This document shows, piece by piece, positions 1-8,586 of a DNA stretch of 64,000 nt. The stretch lies in assembly GCF_021655095.1 (NCBI RefSeq), contig NZ_PPXW01000001.1, positions 1,588,406 through 1,652,405 of the forward strand. Direction: 5' to 3'. The position numbers and the translations under genes were made by a program. The notes under the pieces were generated by a model. The model had not been told where the DNA came from, made no database searches, and worked only from the letters and a program-made list of their open reading frames with translations. Positions within the stretch are counted from its first letter, which is position 1; each line of letters opens with the position of its first letter. This stretch comes from Clostridium sp. Cult1. Lineage in GTDB: Bacteria > Bacillota > Clostridia > Tissierellales > Tepidimicrobiaceae.

Positions 1-498
1 TTAGCAGAAGCTGCATTGCATGATGGTAAAAATGTAGTACAATCCCAGTCTTATGGACCGGAAGCAAGAGGAGGAGCTAGTAAGGCGGAAGTTATAATTA
101 GTGACAATAATATTAATTATCCAAAAGTAGATAAATGTGATATATTATTATCTTTAACACAAAAAGCTTGTGATAAATATATAGATTCCCTAAAACCAGG
201 TGGAGTATTAATTTTAGATGCATCTGTTTCTAGAAAACCAGATAGAGATGATGTAAAGATTTATACTATACCAATATTAGATACAGCTGTAAATCAACTA
301 AAAAAACCTATGGTTGCGAATATTATTGCTTTAGGCAGTATTTATGAATTAACCAAAGTAGTAAGTAAAGAAGCTCTTGAAAAGGCAGTATTAAGTAGAG
401 TGCCCCGTGGGACAGAAGAGTTAAACAAAAAAGCTCTTCAAGAAGGTTTTAAGCTAATAGAAAATCATAAGGATAAACTGTATGGAGAAGTATGTTGA
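1..498 (+). CDS. korC: 2-oxoacid:ferredoxin oxidoreductase, gamma subunit (3' part)
   Basis: The open frame runs from the first base of the window, so the true start lies upstream; the TTG at 16 is only an internal codon. The visible product contains the gamma-subunit core, including SQSYGPEARGGASKAEV and later VLSRVPRGTEELN near the C-terminus. In this family the gamma subunit works with alpha, beta and ferredoxin-like delta subunits to decarboxylate 2-oxoglutarate or related oxoacids, reducing ferredoxin in the cytoplasm of anaerobes. The partner genes are presumably just outside the window. The substrate (2-oxoglutarate versus branched-chain oxoacids) cannot be decided from this subunit alone. 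Its last 17 bases overlap the start of the RpiR gene. Confidence 0.85.
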   Translation, partial: LAEAALHDGKNVVQSQSYGPEARGGASKAEVIISDNNINYPKVDKCDILLSLTQKACDKYIDSLKPGGVLILDASVSRKPDRDDVKIYTIPILDTAVNQLKKPMVANIIALGSIYELTKVVSKEALEKAVLSRVPRGTEELNKKALQEGFKLIENHKDKLYGEVC

Positions 499-1357
499 TT
501 TAATTAAAGTAATTCAGAATAATTTCAATCGTTTAAGTAAGGGGCAAAAATTAATTGCTGAGTTTATCATGAATAATTATGATAGAGCTGCATTTATGAC
601 AGCTGCAACTTTAGGTGAAACGGTAGGGGTAAGCGAGTCTACCGTAGTGCGATTTGCTAATACTTTAGGTTACAATGGATATAGAGAATTGCAGAAAGAG
701 TTACAAGAATTAATTAAAAATAAATTGACTACAGTTCAAAGGATATCTTTAAGTAGAGATTTTACAGACTATGAAAATGCGTTGAAACAAGCTGTGAAAA
801 AGGATATGGATAATATTGAGAAAACGTTACGTGAAATTGATTATCATGCTTTTCAAAGTGCTGTAGAGATAACATTAGAAGCAAAAAATGTATTTGTATT
901 AGGTCTTAGAAGTTCATCTTTTTTAGCTGGATATTTGGGTTTTTATTTAAATTTTTTATTAGATAATGTGAAAGTAGTAACCTCAGGTCCTAGCGATGTT
1001 TTTGAACAATTATTGAAAATTACTGATAAAGATGTTATTATCGGAATAAGTTATCCAAGATATTCTAAAAGAACTTTAGAAGCATTAGACTATGGTAAGG
1101 AAAAAGGTTGTAAGATAATAGGTATTACTGATAGTCCTATATCACCAGCAGCCCAGTATGCAGATACAACTCTCATAGCAAGTAGTAATATGTTATCCTT
1201 TGTAGATTCTTTGGTAGCCCCTATGAGCTTAATAAACGCCTTTATTATTGCATTGGGAACAGAGAAGAAAGATGATATTACATCATATTTTGAAGACCTT
1301 GAAAAGATATGGAAAAAACATAATGTATACAATACCAATAATAAAAATAATAAATGA
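482..1357 (+). CDS. MurR/RpiR family transcriptional regulator
   Basis: A 291-residue protein with the two-domain RpiR layout. An N-terminal helix-turn-helix (about residues 1-77, with VGVSESTVVRFANTLGYNGY) is followed by a SIS sugar-phosphate-binding fold (about 120-260, with VFVLGLRSSS and DVIIGISYPRYSKRT). Family members sense phosphosugars and control sugar or amino-sugar catabolism, but no sugar gene is adjacent, so the ligand is unknown. The ATG at 482 lies inside the end of korC and is preceded by AAGGAT at 469-474, so it may be translationally coupled to korC. A terminator-like hairpin follows the stop codon directly. Confidence 0.85.
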   Translation: MEKYVDLIKVIQNNFNRLSKGQKLIAEFIMNNYDRAAFMTAATLGETVGVSESTVVRFANTLGYNGYRELQKELQELIKNKLTTVQRISLSRDFTDYENALKQAVKKDMDNIEKTLREIDYHAFQSAVEITLEAKNVFVLGLRSSSFLAGYLGFYLNFLLDNVKVVTSGPSDVFEQLLKITDKDVIIGISYPRYSKRTLEALDYGKEKGCKIIGITDSPISPAAQYADTTLIASSNMLSFVDSLVAPMSLINAFIIALGTEKKDDITSYFEDLEKIWKKHNVYNTNNKNNK

Positions 1358-1359
1358 AG

Positions 1360-1384
1360 CTACCAGTAATTTGGTAGTTTTATT
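1360..1384 (+). terminator. Rho-independent terminator after the RpiR gene
   Basis: CTACCA (1360-1365) pairs with TGGTAG (1372-1377) around a 6-base loop, followed by TTTTATTTATTATTTTT. It begins two bases after the RpiR stop codon. Confidence 0.7.
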
Positions 1385-1426
1385 TATTATTTTTATAGCA
1401 TAATTAATGTTATCATAAATGATATA

Positions 1427-1455
1427 TTCAATATTAAATAATATTTTGTTATAAT
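1427..1455 (+). promoter_or_regulatory. Possible promoter for the histidine phosphatase run
   Basis: A perfect TATAAT lies at 1450-1455, with a second overlapping copy at 1455-1460. The candidate -35 (TTCAAT, 1427-1432) is poor at 17-base spacing. GGAGG at 1476-1480 serves the following ATG. Confidence 0.35.
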
Positions 1456-1487
1456 ATAATGTATACTCATAAATTGGAGGTAAATAT

Positions 1488-2099
1488 ATGAAAAAAATAT
1501 TTTTAGTAAGACACGGAGAATCAAAATGGAATGTTTTAAAAAAAATTCAAGGTCAACAGGATATCCCCCTTACTAATAAGGGAATTGAACAAGCCAATTT
1601 AATTGGAAATAGATTAATTAATGAAAAAATAGAAAAAATATATTCTAGTGACTTGAGTAGAGCATTTACGACTGCTAAAATTATTGGAAATAAACTTAAT
1701 CTTGACATAATACCTATGAAAGAGTTTAGAGAAATCAATTTTGGAGTATGGGAAGGAATTACTAACGAAATAATGAATACTAAGTATTCTAATGAGTTAA
1801 TTTTGTGGAGAAAAGAACCGGATAAGTTAAGAATTGAAGGTGCAGAAACATTAAAAGAATTACAACATAGGGCTATGAAAGGAATAAATAAGATAATCAA
1901 CGATGATACAATTAATAATTTCTTAATAGTTTCTCATAGCGCTACTTTAAAAACTATCATTTTAGGTTTATTAGACATTGATCTAGTGTCTTTTAAAAAT
2001 TTAACTATAAATAATGTAAGTTTGTCTATTATAGAAATTAGAGAATATAATAGAGTTTTAAAACTATTTAATGATACAAGTCATATAGAGGAGAATTAA
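1488..2099 (+). CDS. Histidine phosphatase family protein
   Basis: A 203-residue single-domain phosphatase of the phosphoglycerate mutase-like superfamily. The phosphohistidine signature RHGE sits at residues 8-11 (catalytic His9). Arg58 lies in SSDLSRAF, Glu82 is the likely proton donor, and the second catalytic histidine is His150 in VSHSATLK. Relatives annotated GpmB, CobC or PhoE act on diverse phosphate esters. Length and motifs do not separate alpha-ribazole phosphatase from a broad-specificity phosphatase, and no cobalamin genes are near. It starts at an ATG behind GGAGG. Only two bases separate it from the flavoprotein gene, so they are probably co-transcribed. Confidence 0.8.
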   Translation: MKKIFLVRHGESKWNVLKKIQGQQDIPLTNKGIEQANLIGNRLINEKIEKIYSSDLSRAFTTAKIIGNKLNLDIIPMKEFREINFGVWEGITNEIMNTKYSNELILWRKEPDKLRIEGAETLKELQHRAMKGINKIINDDTINNFLIVSHSATLKTIILGLLDIDLVSFKNLTINNVSLSIIEIREYNRVLKLFNDTSHIEEN

Positions 2100-2101
2100 T
2101 T

Positions 2102-3319
2102 ATGAAAGTTGCTGTAATAGGAGGAGGACCTGCTGGAATAATAGCTGCCGGATTTGCAGGCTCCAGAGGTAAAGATGTAACCTTAATCGAAAAAAATAAT
2201 AAACTTGGAAAGAAGTTATTTATAACAGGAAAGGGCAGATGTAATATCACTAATGCTTCTCCCATAGAAGACTTTTTTGATAATGTCATAACTAATAAAG
2301 AATTCTTATATAGTAGTTTTTATTCTTTTTCAAATAAAGACATACTAGAGTTATTAGGGTCTTATGGATTGAAATTTAAGATTGAAAGAGGAAATAGAGT
2401 TTTCCCAGCCTCTGATAAATCCAGTGATGTAATAAAATCCCTAGAAAAATTTTTGGTAGATAATAACGTGAAGGTATTACTAAATAAAACAGTAATAGAT
2501 ATAAGAAATAGCAATGATAAATTTATCATTAAATTCAAAGACAATAGTACTGACATTTTTGATAAAATAATCTTAGCTACTGGAGGCAAATCATATCCAG
2601 CTACTGGTTCAACTGGAGATGGATATGATTTCGCAAGAAATTTTGGTCATAAAATTATGACATTAAGGCCTTCTTTAGTACCTATAGAAATACAAGAAGA
2701 GTGGATTAAAAAACTGCAAGGTTTATCTCTAAAAAATGTAAAACTAATTGCCCTAGTTAAAAACAAAAAGATACATGAAGAATTTGGAGAAATGATATTT
2801 ACGCATTATGGTATATCTGGGCCTATTGTATTATCAATAAGCAATATAATCAATAAACATATTGATAAAAAAGTAAATTTTTCTATTGATTTAAAACCTG
2901 CTTTATCTTACGAAAAATTGGATAATAGAATTCTAAGAGATTTTGAAAAATTCAAAAACAGGCAAATTAAAAATGGTTTAGATGAATTATTGCCACAAAA
3001 ACTAATACCAGTAATTATTTATCTTGCTTCTATTAGTGAAATAAAACCTGTTCACCAAATAACTAAAGAAGAAAGGTTAAAAATTATTAAAACTATAAAA
3101 AACCTACCTTTAACTTTTAAGAAATTTAGACCTATAGAAGAGGCTATAGTAACTTCTGGAGGAATATCTACAAAGGAAATTGATCCTTCTACAATGGAAT
3201 CTAAACTTATTCCTGGTTTGTTTTTTTCAGGTGAAATTATAGATGTAGATGGATTAACAGGAGGTTACAACTTACAAGTTGCATATTCTACAGGATACTT
3301 AGCTGGCATGAATGTCTAA
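2102..3319 (+). CDS. NAD(P)/FAD-dependent oxidoreductase, HI0933/BaiN-like family
   Basis: A 405-residue flavoprotein. The N-terminal dinucleotide-binding motif is VIGGGPAGI (glycines about 7-12). Then come the family hallmarks GKKLFITGKGRCNITN (about 35-52), ATGGKSYPATGSTGDGY (about 159-177) and a C-terminal GLFFSGEIIDVDGLTGGYN segment that closes the FAD site. The family is common and usually chromosomal; BaiN members act on bile-acid intermediates, but for most members the substrate is unknown and I do not assign one. It sits downstream of the phosphatase gene, in the stretch that leads into aroH and cmk, as in other clostridia. Confidence 0.8.
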   Translation: MKVAVIGGGPAGIIAAGFAGSRGKDVTLIEKNNKLGKKLFITGKGRCNITNASPIEDFFDNVITNKEFLYSSFYSFSNKDILELLGSYGLKFKIERGNRVFPASDKSSDVIKSLEKFLVDNNVKVLLNKTVIDIRNSNDKFIIKFKDNSTDIFDKIILATGGKSYPATGSTGDGYDFARNFGHKIMTLRPSLVPIEIQEEWIKKLQGLSLKNVKLIALVKNKKIHEEFGEMIFTHYGISGPIVLSISNIINKHIDKKVNFSIDLKPALSYEKLDNRILRDFEKFKNRQIKNGLDELLPQKLIPVIIYLASISEIKPVHQITKEERLKIIKTIKNLPLTFKKFRPIEEAIVTSGGISTKEIDPSTMESKLIPGLFFSGEIIDVDGLTGGYNLQVAYSTGYLAGMNV

Positions 3320-3355
3320 CAGTTTTAAAGATTAGCCTTATAATATTTTCATTAT

Positions 3356-3385
3356 TTGTAAACAATACGCATAGAGTATTATAAA
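3356..3385 (+). promoter_or_regulatory. Candidate sigma-A promoter upstream of the 149-residue protein
   Basis: TTGTAA (3356-3361), an 18-base spacer and TATAAA (3380-3385), followed by AGGAGG about 6 bases before the ATG at 3407. Confidence 0.4.
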
Positions 3386-3406
3386 TAATGGATTTAGGAG
3401 GCTAAA

Positions 3407-3856
3407 ATGAAATTTATCTATAACTATTTAGAAAAGGTATTGATATTTTTATCGATTTGTTCCTTAATGCTTCTACTAATAATTCAATTTATTGATTATA
3501 ATAACAAACATTCAATTTTTACTTCTATTGATTTTGATAATAACAAGTTTTTTAATCTATCCGGTTCTACTGATTATTATGAAAAGGGAATAATTATTCT
3601 TAAAAATATGACACCTAATTTTTATAATATTGAAGTTTTAGTTAATGGACAATATGCTGGAGATTTTACAAAAAATGATGAAATAAAAATTAATGTCTAC
3701 CATAATGATCTTGTAGAAATTGACGGAACAAAATATAATGATAAACTAACTATTAAAGTAGTAGGGGTAAGTAGTAATTTAGATATGCCTAAATTAGATA
3801 CTATTATAACAACATCACAAAGTATAGAAATATTAAGCAAAGTTCAATTAAAATAA
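3407..3856 (+). CDS. Membrane-anchored hypothetical protein
   Basis: I do not recognise the family. The 149-residue product has a short basic N-terminus, one hydrophobic segment (about residues 10-28) and no lipobox. This suggests a signal anchor with about 120 residues outside the membrane. The exported part is rich in beta-prone and Asn/Asp residues, with no cysteine or obvious catalytic motif. A short segment (NIEVLVNGQYAGDFTKNDEIKINVYHND split around 75-105) looks like a small beta-sandwich. The start is well supported by AGGAGG. It lies between the flavoprotein gene and aroH. Confidence 0.65.
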   Translation: MKFIYNYLEKVLIFLSICSLMLLLIIQFIDYNNKHSIFTSIDFDNNKFFNLSGSTDYYEKGIIILKNMTPNFYNIEVLVNGQYAGDFTKNDEIKINVYHNDLVEIDGTKYNDKLTIKVVGVSSNLDMPKLDTIITTSQSIEILSKVQLK

Positions 3857-3906
3857 CTTGTTTGATTCCAGATTTTAATATATAATTATTAAAGGATGTG
3901 GTATAA

Positions 3907-4269
3907 TTGAAAATGGTTTCGATTAGAGGAGCTACTACTGTTGAACATAATAATAAAGAGGAAATTATAAGAGCTACTAAAGAGTTATTGCTAAGAATAG
4001 AAAGTGACAATAATCTAATAAAAGATAATGTTATTAGCATTTTATTCTCATCAACTAAAGATTTAAATGCTGAATACCCTGCCAAGGCTGCTAGGTTGTT
4101 AGGATATACCCAATGTGGTTTAATGTGTTTCAATGAAATGGATGTTGTAGGTAGCATTAAAAGATGTATTAGAGCAATAGTTTTATATCAAGATTTATTA
4201 GAACAAAAGGATGTAAAACATATATATCTAAATAAGGCAAAAACATTGAGACCTGATTTAAATGAATAA
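3907..4269 (+). CDS. aroH: Chorismate mutase, AroH class
   Basis: A 120-residue monofunctional chorismate mutase of the trimeric Bacillus AroH type, converting chorismate to prephenate for Phe and Tyr synthesis. The active-site set of the Bacillus enzyme is present: Arg7 (IRGATTV), Cys74, Glu77 (FNEMDVVG), Arg89 (KRCIRA), Tyr107 and Arg115 (HIYLNKAKTLRPDL). The TTG at 3907 is the better start: AAAGGATGTG lies at 3891-3900, and an ATG two codons later is the alternative. No other aromatic-pathway gene is next to it. A G+C-rich hairpin separates it from cmk. Confidence 0.92.
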   Translation: MKMVSIRGATTVEHNNKEEIIRATKELLLRIESDNNLIKDNVISILFSSTKDLNAEYPAKAARLLGYTQCGLMCFNEMDVVGSIKRCIRAIVLYQDLLEQKDVKHIYLNKAKTLRPDLNE

Positions 4270-4280
4270 AAACAACACTG

Positions 4281-4305
4281 CCACCGATGGGTGGTTATTA
4301 TTTTA
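4281..4305 (+). terminator. Hairpin between aroH and cmk (weak terminator or attenuator)
   Basis: CCACC (4281-4285) and GGTGG (4290-4294) with a 4-base loop, followed by TTATTATTTTATT. The stem is short and the AGGAGG of cmk follows at once, so partial termination seems likelier than a complete stop. Confidence 0.4.
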
Positions 4306-4319
4306 TTAGGAGGATTAAA

Positions 4320-4982
4320 ATGTCTAATAGAAGACTAGTTATAGCAATTGATGGTCCTGCTGGAGCAGGCAAAAGTACTATAGCTAAACGGGTTGCTGAA
4401 ATATTAAAATTAGAATATATTGATACTGGCGCCATGTATAGAGCTCTGACTCTAAAAGTAATAGAGGCAGGTATTGATCCTAAGGATACTGACAGGGTTA
4501 TAAATCTAATGGAGACGACTTCTATTTATTTTAAAGATAATCATATATACTTAGATGGAGAAAATGTTGACAAAGAAATTAGGAAAAATGCAATAAGCAA
4601 TAATGTTTCTGATATATCAAAAATAAAGGAAGTAAGAGAAAAAATGGTAGAGTTACAAAGAAAATTATCAGAATCTAGCAGTGTTATTTTAGATGGAAGA
4701 GATATTGGAACTGTTGTCCTTCCTAATGCAAATTATAAATTTTTTATTACAGCTTCAGTCGAGGAAAGGGCTAGAAGAAGATATAATGAATTATTAGAAA
4801 AAAGAGAGAAAGATATTTCTTATGGAAAAGTTTTATTCGAAATTAAAAAAAGAGATGATATAGATAGCACACGGAGAATTGCTCCTTTAAAAAAAAGTAT
4901 AGATGCATACTTACTAGATACAACTAGTAAATCAGTAGAAGAATGTGTTAATGAAATTATCGCTGTAATAGAAGGGAGGTAA
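4320..4982 (+). CDS. cmk: Cytidylate kinase
   Basis: A 220-residue CMP/dCMP kinase that transfers phosphate from ATP in pyrimidine nucleotide metabolism. The P-loop GPAGAGKS is at residues 12-19. DTGAMYRA follows in the NMP-binding region, DGRDIGTVVLPNA lies mid-protein and RARRRYNE in the lid. I start it at the ATG at 4320, directly behind AGGAGG. An upstream in-frame ATG at 4287 would add 11 residues that lie in the aroH hairpin. The order cmk, plsC, ispH-rpsA is a standard clostridial arrangement, with 4 bases between cmk and plsC. Confidence 0.95.
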   Translation: MSNRRLVIAIDGPAGAGKSTIAKRVAEILKLEYIDTGAMYRALTLKVIEAGIDPKDTDRVINLMETTSIYFKDNHIYLDGENVDKEIRKNAISNNVSDISKIKEVREKMVELQRKLSESSSVILDGRDIGTVVLPNANYKFFITASVEERARRRYNELLEKREKDISYGKVLFEIKKRDDIDSTRRIAPLKKSIDAYLLDTTSKSVEECVNEIIAVIEGR

Positions 4983-4986
4983 CTAG

Positions 4987-5571
4987 TTGCATTTTTATAA
5001 AGTTATTAGGTTCCTTGCAATTTTAATATTTAATATTATTTTTAGAATAGATATTCATGGTCGTGAAAACATACCAGCTAAAGGCAGAATCATATTATGC
5101 TCTAATCATATCAGTTTATTAGATCCTGTTGTTCTAGCAATAGCTGTGCCTAGACCAATATCTTTTATGGCCAAAAAAGAATTATTTAACAATAAAATTC
5201 TATCTATATTAGTCTCTAAACTAGGAGCATTTCCAGTAGATCGGAAAGGTTCAGATATTTCAGCTATACGTTCATCTTTAAAAGTATTAAAAGAAGAGAA
5301 AATACTAGGCATTTTTCCTGAAGGAACTAGAGTCAAAAAAATGGATTTGGATAGCGCTAAACCTGGCATAAGCTTAATTAGTATAAAGGGAAAATCATCA
5401 ATTATCCCCGTATATATTCAATCAAAATACAAATTATTTAGTAAAATATCAGTTAAGATAGGTGAGCCTATTTATTTAGATAAATACTTTGATAAAAGGC
5501 TTTCTACAGAGGAATATAAAAATATTAGTAAGGATATTTTAAAATCTATCTATTCATTAAATAATGCATAG
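4987..5571 (+). CDS. plsC: 1-acyl-sn-glycerol-3-phosphate acyltransferase
   Basis: A 194-residue membrane-associated acyltransferase that makes phosphatidic acid from lysophosphatidic acid. The catalytic NHxxxxD block is NHISLLD (His41, Asp46), and the phosphate-binding FPEGTR is at 110-115. A hydrophobic N-terminus (about 7-19) probably docks it at the membrane. It starts at TTG 4987 with GGGAGG about 8 bases upstream, overlapping the cmk stop region. Eleven bases separate its stop from the fusion gene downstream, so cmk-plsC-ispH/rpsA is likely one operon. Confidence 0.9.
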   Translation: MHFYKVIRFLAILIFNIIFRIDIHGRENIPAKGRIILCSNHISLLDPVVLAIAVPRPISFMAKKELFNNKILSILVSKLGAFPVDRKGSDISAIRSSLKVLKEEKILGIFPEGTRVKKMDLDSAKPGISLISIKGKSSIIPVYIQSKYKLFSKISVKIGEPIYLDKYFDKRLSTEEYKNISKDILKSIYSLNNA

Positions 5572-5582
5572 GAGGAAAAATT

Positions 5583-7556
5583 GTGAAAGTTTATTTAGCA
5601 GAACATGCTGGTTACTGTTTTGGGGTTAAAAAAGCAGTCAATACTGCCGAAAAAACTATTAAAGGATCAGAAGGTATAAATACCTATTCTCTAGGTCCAA
5701 TAGTCCACAATCCTCAAGTAGTGGAGAAATTTAATAATGAAGGTCTAACAGTAATAGAAAATATTGATTTTATAAAAGAGGGAAAGATAATCATTAGATC
5801 TCATGGCATCCCCCGTAAAGTTCAAGAAAATATTCAAGACTTAAATTTAGAATTAATTGATTGCACATGTCCCTATGTAAAGTCTGTTCATAATAAAGTG
5901 AACGAATATAGCAGTAAAGGATATAAAATTGTAATTATCGGAGATAAAAACCACCCAGAAGTGGTAGGAATTAATGGATGGTGTAACGATGAAGCTATTA
6001 TCATAGACAATGCAGAAGAAGCACAGAATATAGAAAATTATGATAAATTATGCATCGTCTCTCAAACTACTAACACTCTAGAAAAATTTGAAAAATTATC
6101 AGACATTATTTCTTTCAAAGGTAAAGATGTTAAAATCTTCAATACTATATGTAACGCTACAAATTTAAGGCAAAATGCATGTAAAGAAATAGCAAAAAAA
6201 GTTGAATGTATGATTGTTATAGGAGGATATCATAGCTCCAATACCAATAAATTAGTAGAAATAAGTAAAAAATATTGTAACAATGTATATCATATAGAAT
6301 CATTAAAAGATTTACCTTTACAAAAGCTATCAAAATTTAATACAATAGGAATAACCGCAGGTGCTTCTACACCTGATTGGATAATTAAGGAGGTTGTTAA
6401 TACAATGGATAATATCAATAATAATGAAATAATGGAAGCAATAGAAAACACATTAGTTAGAATGCATAGAGGAGATATTGTAAAAGGTAAAGTTATTTAT
6501 GTAACTGACAATGAAATTATGGTTAATATCAATTATAAATCTGACGGAATAATTACAAAGGAAGAACTATCTAATGATCCAGATATAAATCCAAAGGATT
6601 TATTTAAAGAAGGGGATGAAATAGAAGTTTATATAGTAAGGCTAGATGATGGAGAAGGCAATGTAGTACTTTCTACCAAAAGACTAGAAGTTATAAAAAG
6701 CTGGGAAGAACTAGAAGAGGCTTATGAAAACAAAGAAGAATTAGAATGTAAAGTGCTTACAAATGTAAAAGGTGGTTTATCAGTATTAGTAAAAGGAATA
6801 CATGGCTTTATTCCTGCATCTCAAATTTCAGTAACTTATGTTGACGATTTAAGTGCATATAAAGGAAAAAAACTAATTGCAAAAATTATTGATTTTGACA
6901 AGAATAGAAAAAGAATTGTACTATCTAGTAAAATAGTCGAACGTGAAAAATTAGAAAAGAAAAGAGAAATTCTTTGGGAAACTTTAGAAATCGGAAAGGT
7001 CATTGATGGTAAAGTTGAAAGATTGACTGACTTTGGAGCCTTTGTAGATATCGGTGGTTTAGATGGGTTAATCCATATATCTGATCTATCTTGGTATAGG
7101 ATAAACCACCCATCCGAAGTTGTAAAAGCAGGTGAGAAAATTCAAGTTCAAATCCTAGATTTTGACAAAAACAAAAACAGAATATCTCTAGGTCTAAAAC
7201 AAATTCTTCCAAAACCATGGGAGGTCTTTTTAGAAAAAAGAAAAATTGGAGATATAGTATCGGGAAAGGTTGTAAATATTTTAGATTTTGGAGCATTTGT
7301 TAGACTAGAAGAAGGTGTTGATGGTTTAGTTCACGTTTCTCAAATATCTACAGAGCATGTAGACAAGCCATCAGATAGACTAAAACTTGGCCAGGAAATT
7401 TCAGTAAAAATCATTGATATTAATGAGGATGAACAAAGAATTAGCTTGAGTATGAAAGCCATTAAAGAAGATAGTGAAAAAAAAGAAATTCAAGAGGATA
7501 AATTTGAAAATAAAGAAATGGATGTAAAAATAGAAGATATTATTAAAGATAACTAA
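5583..7556 (+). CDS. ispH-rpsA: Fusion of HMBPP reductase (IspH) and ribosomal protein S1
   Basis: A 657-residue two-part protein. Residues 1 to about 280 are IspH, the last enzyme of the non-mevalonate isoprenoid pathway, which reduces HMBPP to IPP and DMAPP. Its [4Fe-4S] ligands are visible as Cys12 (GYCFG), Cys96 (DCTCP) and Cys190 (TICNAT), with the catalytic-region motif RSHG at 72-75. From about 295 to 630 there are four S1 RNA-binding repeats; the third and fourth contain DFGAFVDI and DFGAFVRL. The acidic tail has no motif. The GTG at 5583 has AGGAGG 5-10 bases upstream. This fusion is known in Clostridia. Whether the S1 part serves ribosomes is not settled by sequence. Confidence 0.95.
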   Translation: MKVYLAEHAGYCFGVKKAVNTAEKTIKGSEGINTYSLGPIVHNPQVVEKFNNEGLTVIENIDFIKEGKIIIRSHGIPRKVQENIQDLNLELIDCTCPYVKSVHNKVNEYSSKGYKIVIIGDKNHPEVVGINGWCNDEAIIIDNAEEAQNIENYDKLCIVSQTTNTLEKFEKLSDIISFKGKDVKIFNTICNATNLRQNACKEIAKKVECMIVIGGYHSSNTNKLVEISKKYCNNVYHIESLKDLPLQKLSKFNTIGITAGASTPDWIIKEVVNTMDNINNNEIMEAIENTLVRMHRGDIVKGKVIYVTDNEIMVNINYKSDGIITKEELSNDPDINPKDLFKEGDEIEVYIVRLDDGEGNVVLSTKRLEVIKSWEELEEAYENKEELECKVLTNVKGGLSVLVKGIHGFIPASQISVTYVDDLSAYKGKKLIAKIIDFDKNRKRIVLSSKIVEREKLEKKREILWETLEIGKVIDGKVERLTDFGAFVDIGGLDGLIHISDLSWYRINHPSEVVKAGEKIQVQILDFDKNKNRISLGLKQILPKPWEVFLEKRKIGDIVSGKVVNILDFGAFVRLEEGVDGLVHVSQISTEHVDKPSDRLKLGQEISVKIIDINEDEQRISLSMKAIKEDSEKKEIQEDKFENKEMDVKIEDIIKDN

Positions 7557-7649
7557 AAATGTGAAGGGAATTGATGTATAATAAATGTAATTTTGAGAAT
7601 AATATCATTGTGACCTCACAAACTACATCAAGACCCCCTTTACATTAAT

Positions 7650-7682
7650 ATTTCTGTGGTTTTACACCACAGAAATTTTTTA
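7650..7682 (+). terminator. Strong Rho-independent terminator after ispH-rpsA
   Basis: An 11-bp perfect stem (ATTTCTGTGGT at 7650-7660 with its complement at 7666-7676), a 5-base loop, then a T-run through 7682. Confidence 0.88.
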
Positions 7683-7747
7683 AATTCTAAACTTTATCTT
7701 TCTTTCTCGATTTATTCCAATCATATATCATCTTTAAGGGGGCATCC

Positions 7748-8524
7748 ATGGATAAATATGAAGTTTTCAAAAAAAATATTAATGATCTAATTAATATAGA
7801 TTTAAATTACTATAAAGAAAAACAAATGAAAAGAAGAATCACTTCCTTGATGAACAGAAATGGATTTAATGATTTTAATAAATATTTTCAAAGGTTAAAA
7901 TCTGACAAATTTTTATTAGACCAGTTTATAAATTATATGACAATCAATGTATCTGAGTTCTATAGAAATCCATCTCAATGGAAGGTTTTAGAAACCTTTA
8001 TATTACCAAATTTAATTAGTAAAAGCAAAAAAACACTAAAAATATGGAGTTCAGCCTGTTCTACTGGAGAAGAGCCCTATTCGCTAGTTATGTTGATGAC
8101 GAAATTTTATAATCTGAATGAAATAGAAATATTAGCTACTGATATTGATGATGAAGCTATAGAAAAAGCTAAAATAGGTCTTTACTCTAATAAAGCTTTA
8201 ACTAATTTACCAATTGAATTTAAAAAAAAGTACTTTGAAAAGGTTGGAAATTCATATCGAATAAAAAATGAAATAAAAGAACGTGTAACATTTAAAAAAT
8301 TAGATCTTTTAAAAGACCTTTTTCCTAAGAATATAGATTTAATTGCCTGTAGAAATGTAATGATATATTTTACCGACGAGGCAAAAGAATTGTTATATAA
8401 AAAATTTCACAATAGTTTAGATAATAATGGAGTATTATTTGTTGGAAGTACAGAACAAATAATCTTGCCTGAACGTTATAATTACAAAACTATTAAAACC
8501 TTTTTCTATGGCAAAATTAATTAG
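7748..8524 (+). CDS. cheR: CheR-type protein-glutamate methyltransferase
   Basis: A 258-residue SAM-dependent methyltransferase with the CheR architecture. The N-terminal all-alpha domain (about 1-75) contains the NVSEFYRNP motif at its end. The C-terminal Rossmann domain contains WSSACSTGEEPYSL (SAM binding), ATDIDDEAIEKA, and ACRNVMIYF. CheR methylates glutamates of chemoreceptors to tune adaptation. No receptor, CheA, CheB or flagellar gene is close, so it is an orphan copy here. ATG 7748 follows AAGGGGGC. A terminator precedes it, so it is probably transcribed alone. Confidence 0.88.
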   Translation: MDKYEVFKKNINDLINIDLNYYKEKQMKRRITSLMNRNGFNDFNKYFQRLKSDKFLLDQFINYMTINVSEFYRNPSQWKVLETFILPNLISKSKKTLKIWSSACSTGEEPYSLVMLMTKFYNLNEIEILATDIDDEAIEKAKIGLYSNKALTNLPIEFKKKYFEKVGNSYRIKNEIKERVTFKKLDLLKDLFPKNIDLIACRNVMIYFTDEAKELLYKKFHNSLDNNGVLFVGSTEQIILPERYNYKTIKTFFYGKIN

Positions 8525-8543
8525 TGTATCTAAATAAATTTTA

Positions 8544-8552
8544 TGTTATAAT
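8544..8552 (+). promoter_or_regulatory. Extended -10 promoter element for the M42 peptidase cluster
   Basis: TGTTATAAT matches the extended -10 (TGnTATAAT). No good -35 is present at the expected distance. The TTG start of the first M42 gene lies 35 bases downstream behind AAAGGGGGG. Confidence 0.5.
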
Positions 8553-8586
8553 ACAATGGAAATACTTATTAAAGGGGGGTAATAAA

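Noticed and set aside
4287..4319. cmk starting at ATG 4287
   Set aside because: This start lies in the hairpin after aroH; AGGAGG precedes ATG 4320, where the family N-terminus begins.
7000..7296. Minus-strand frame inside ispH-rpsA
   Set aside because: It lies wholly within a well-supported gene, is low-complexity and lacks a ribosome site.
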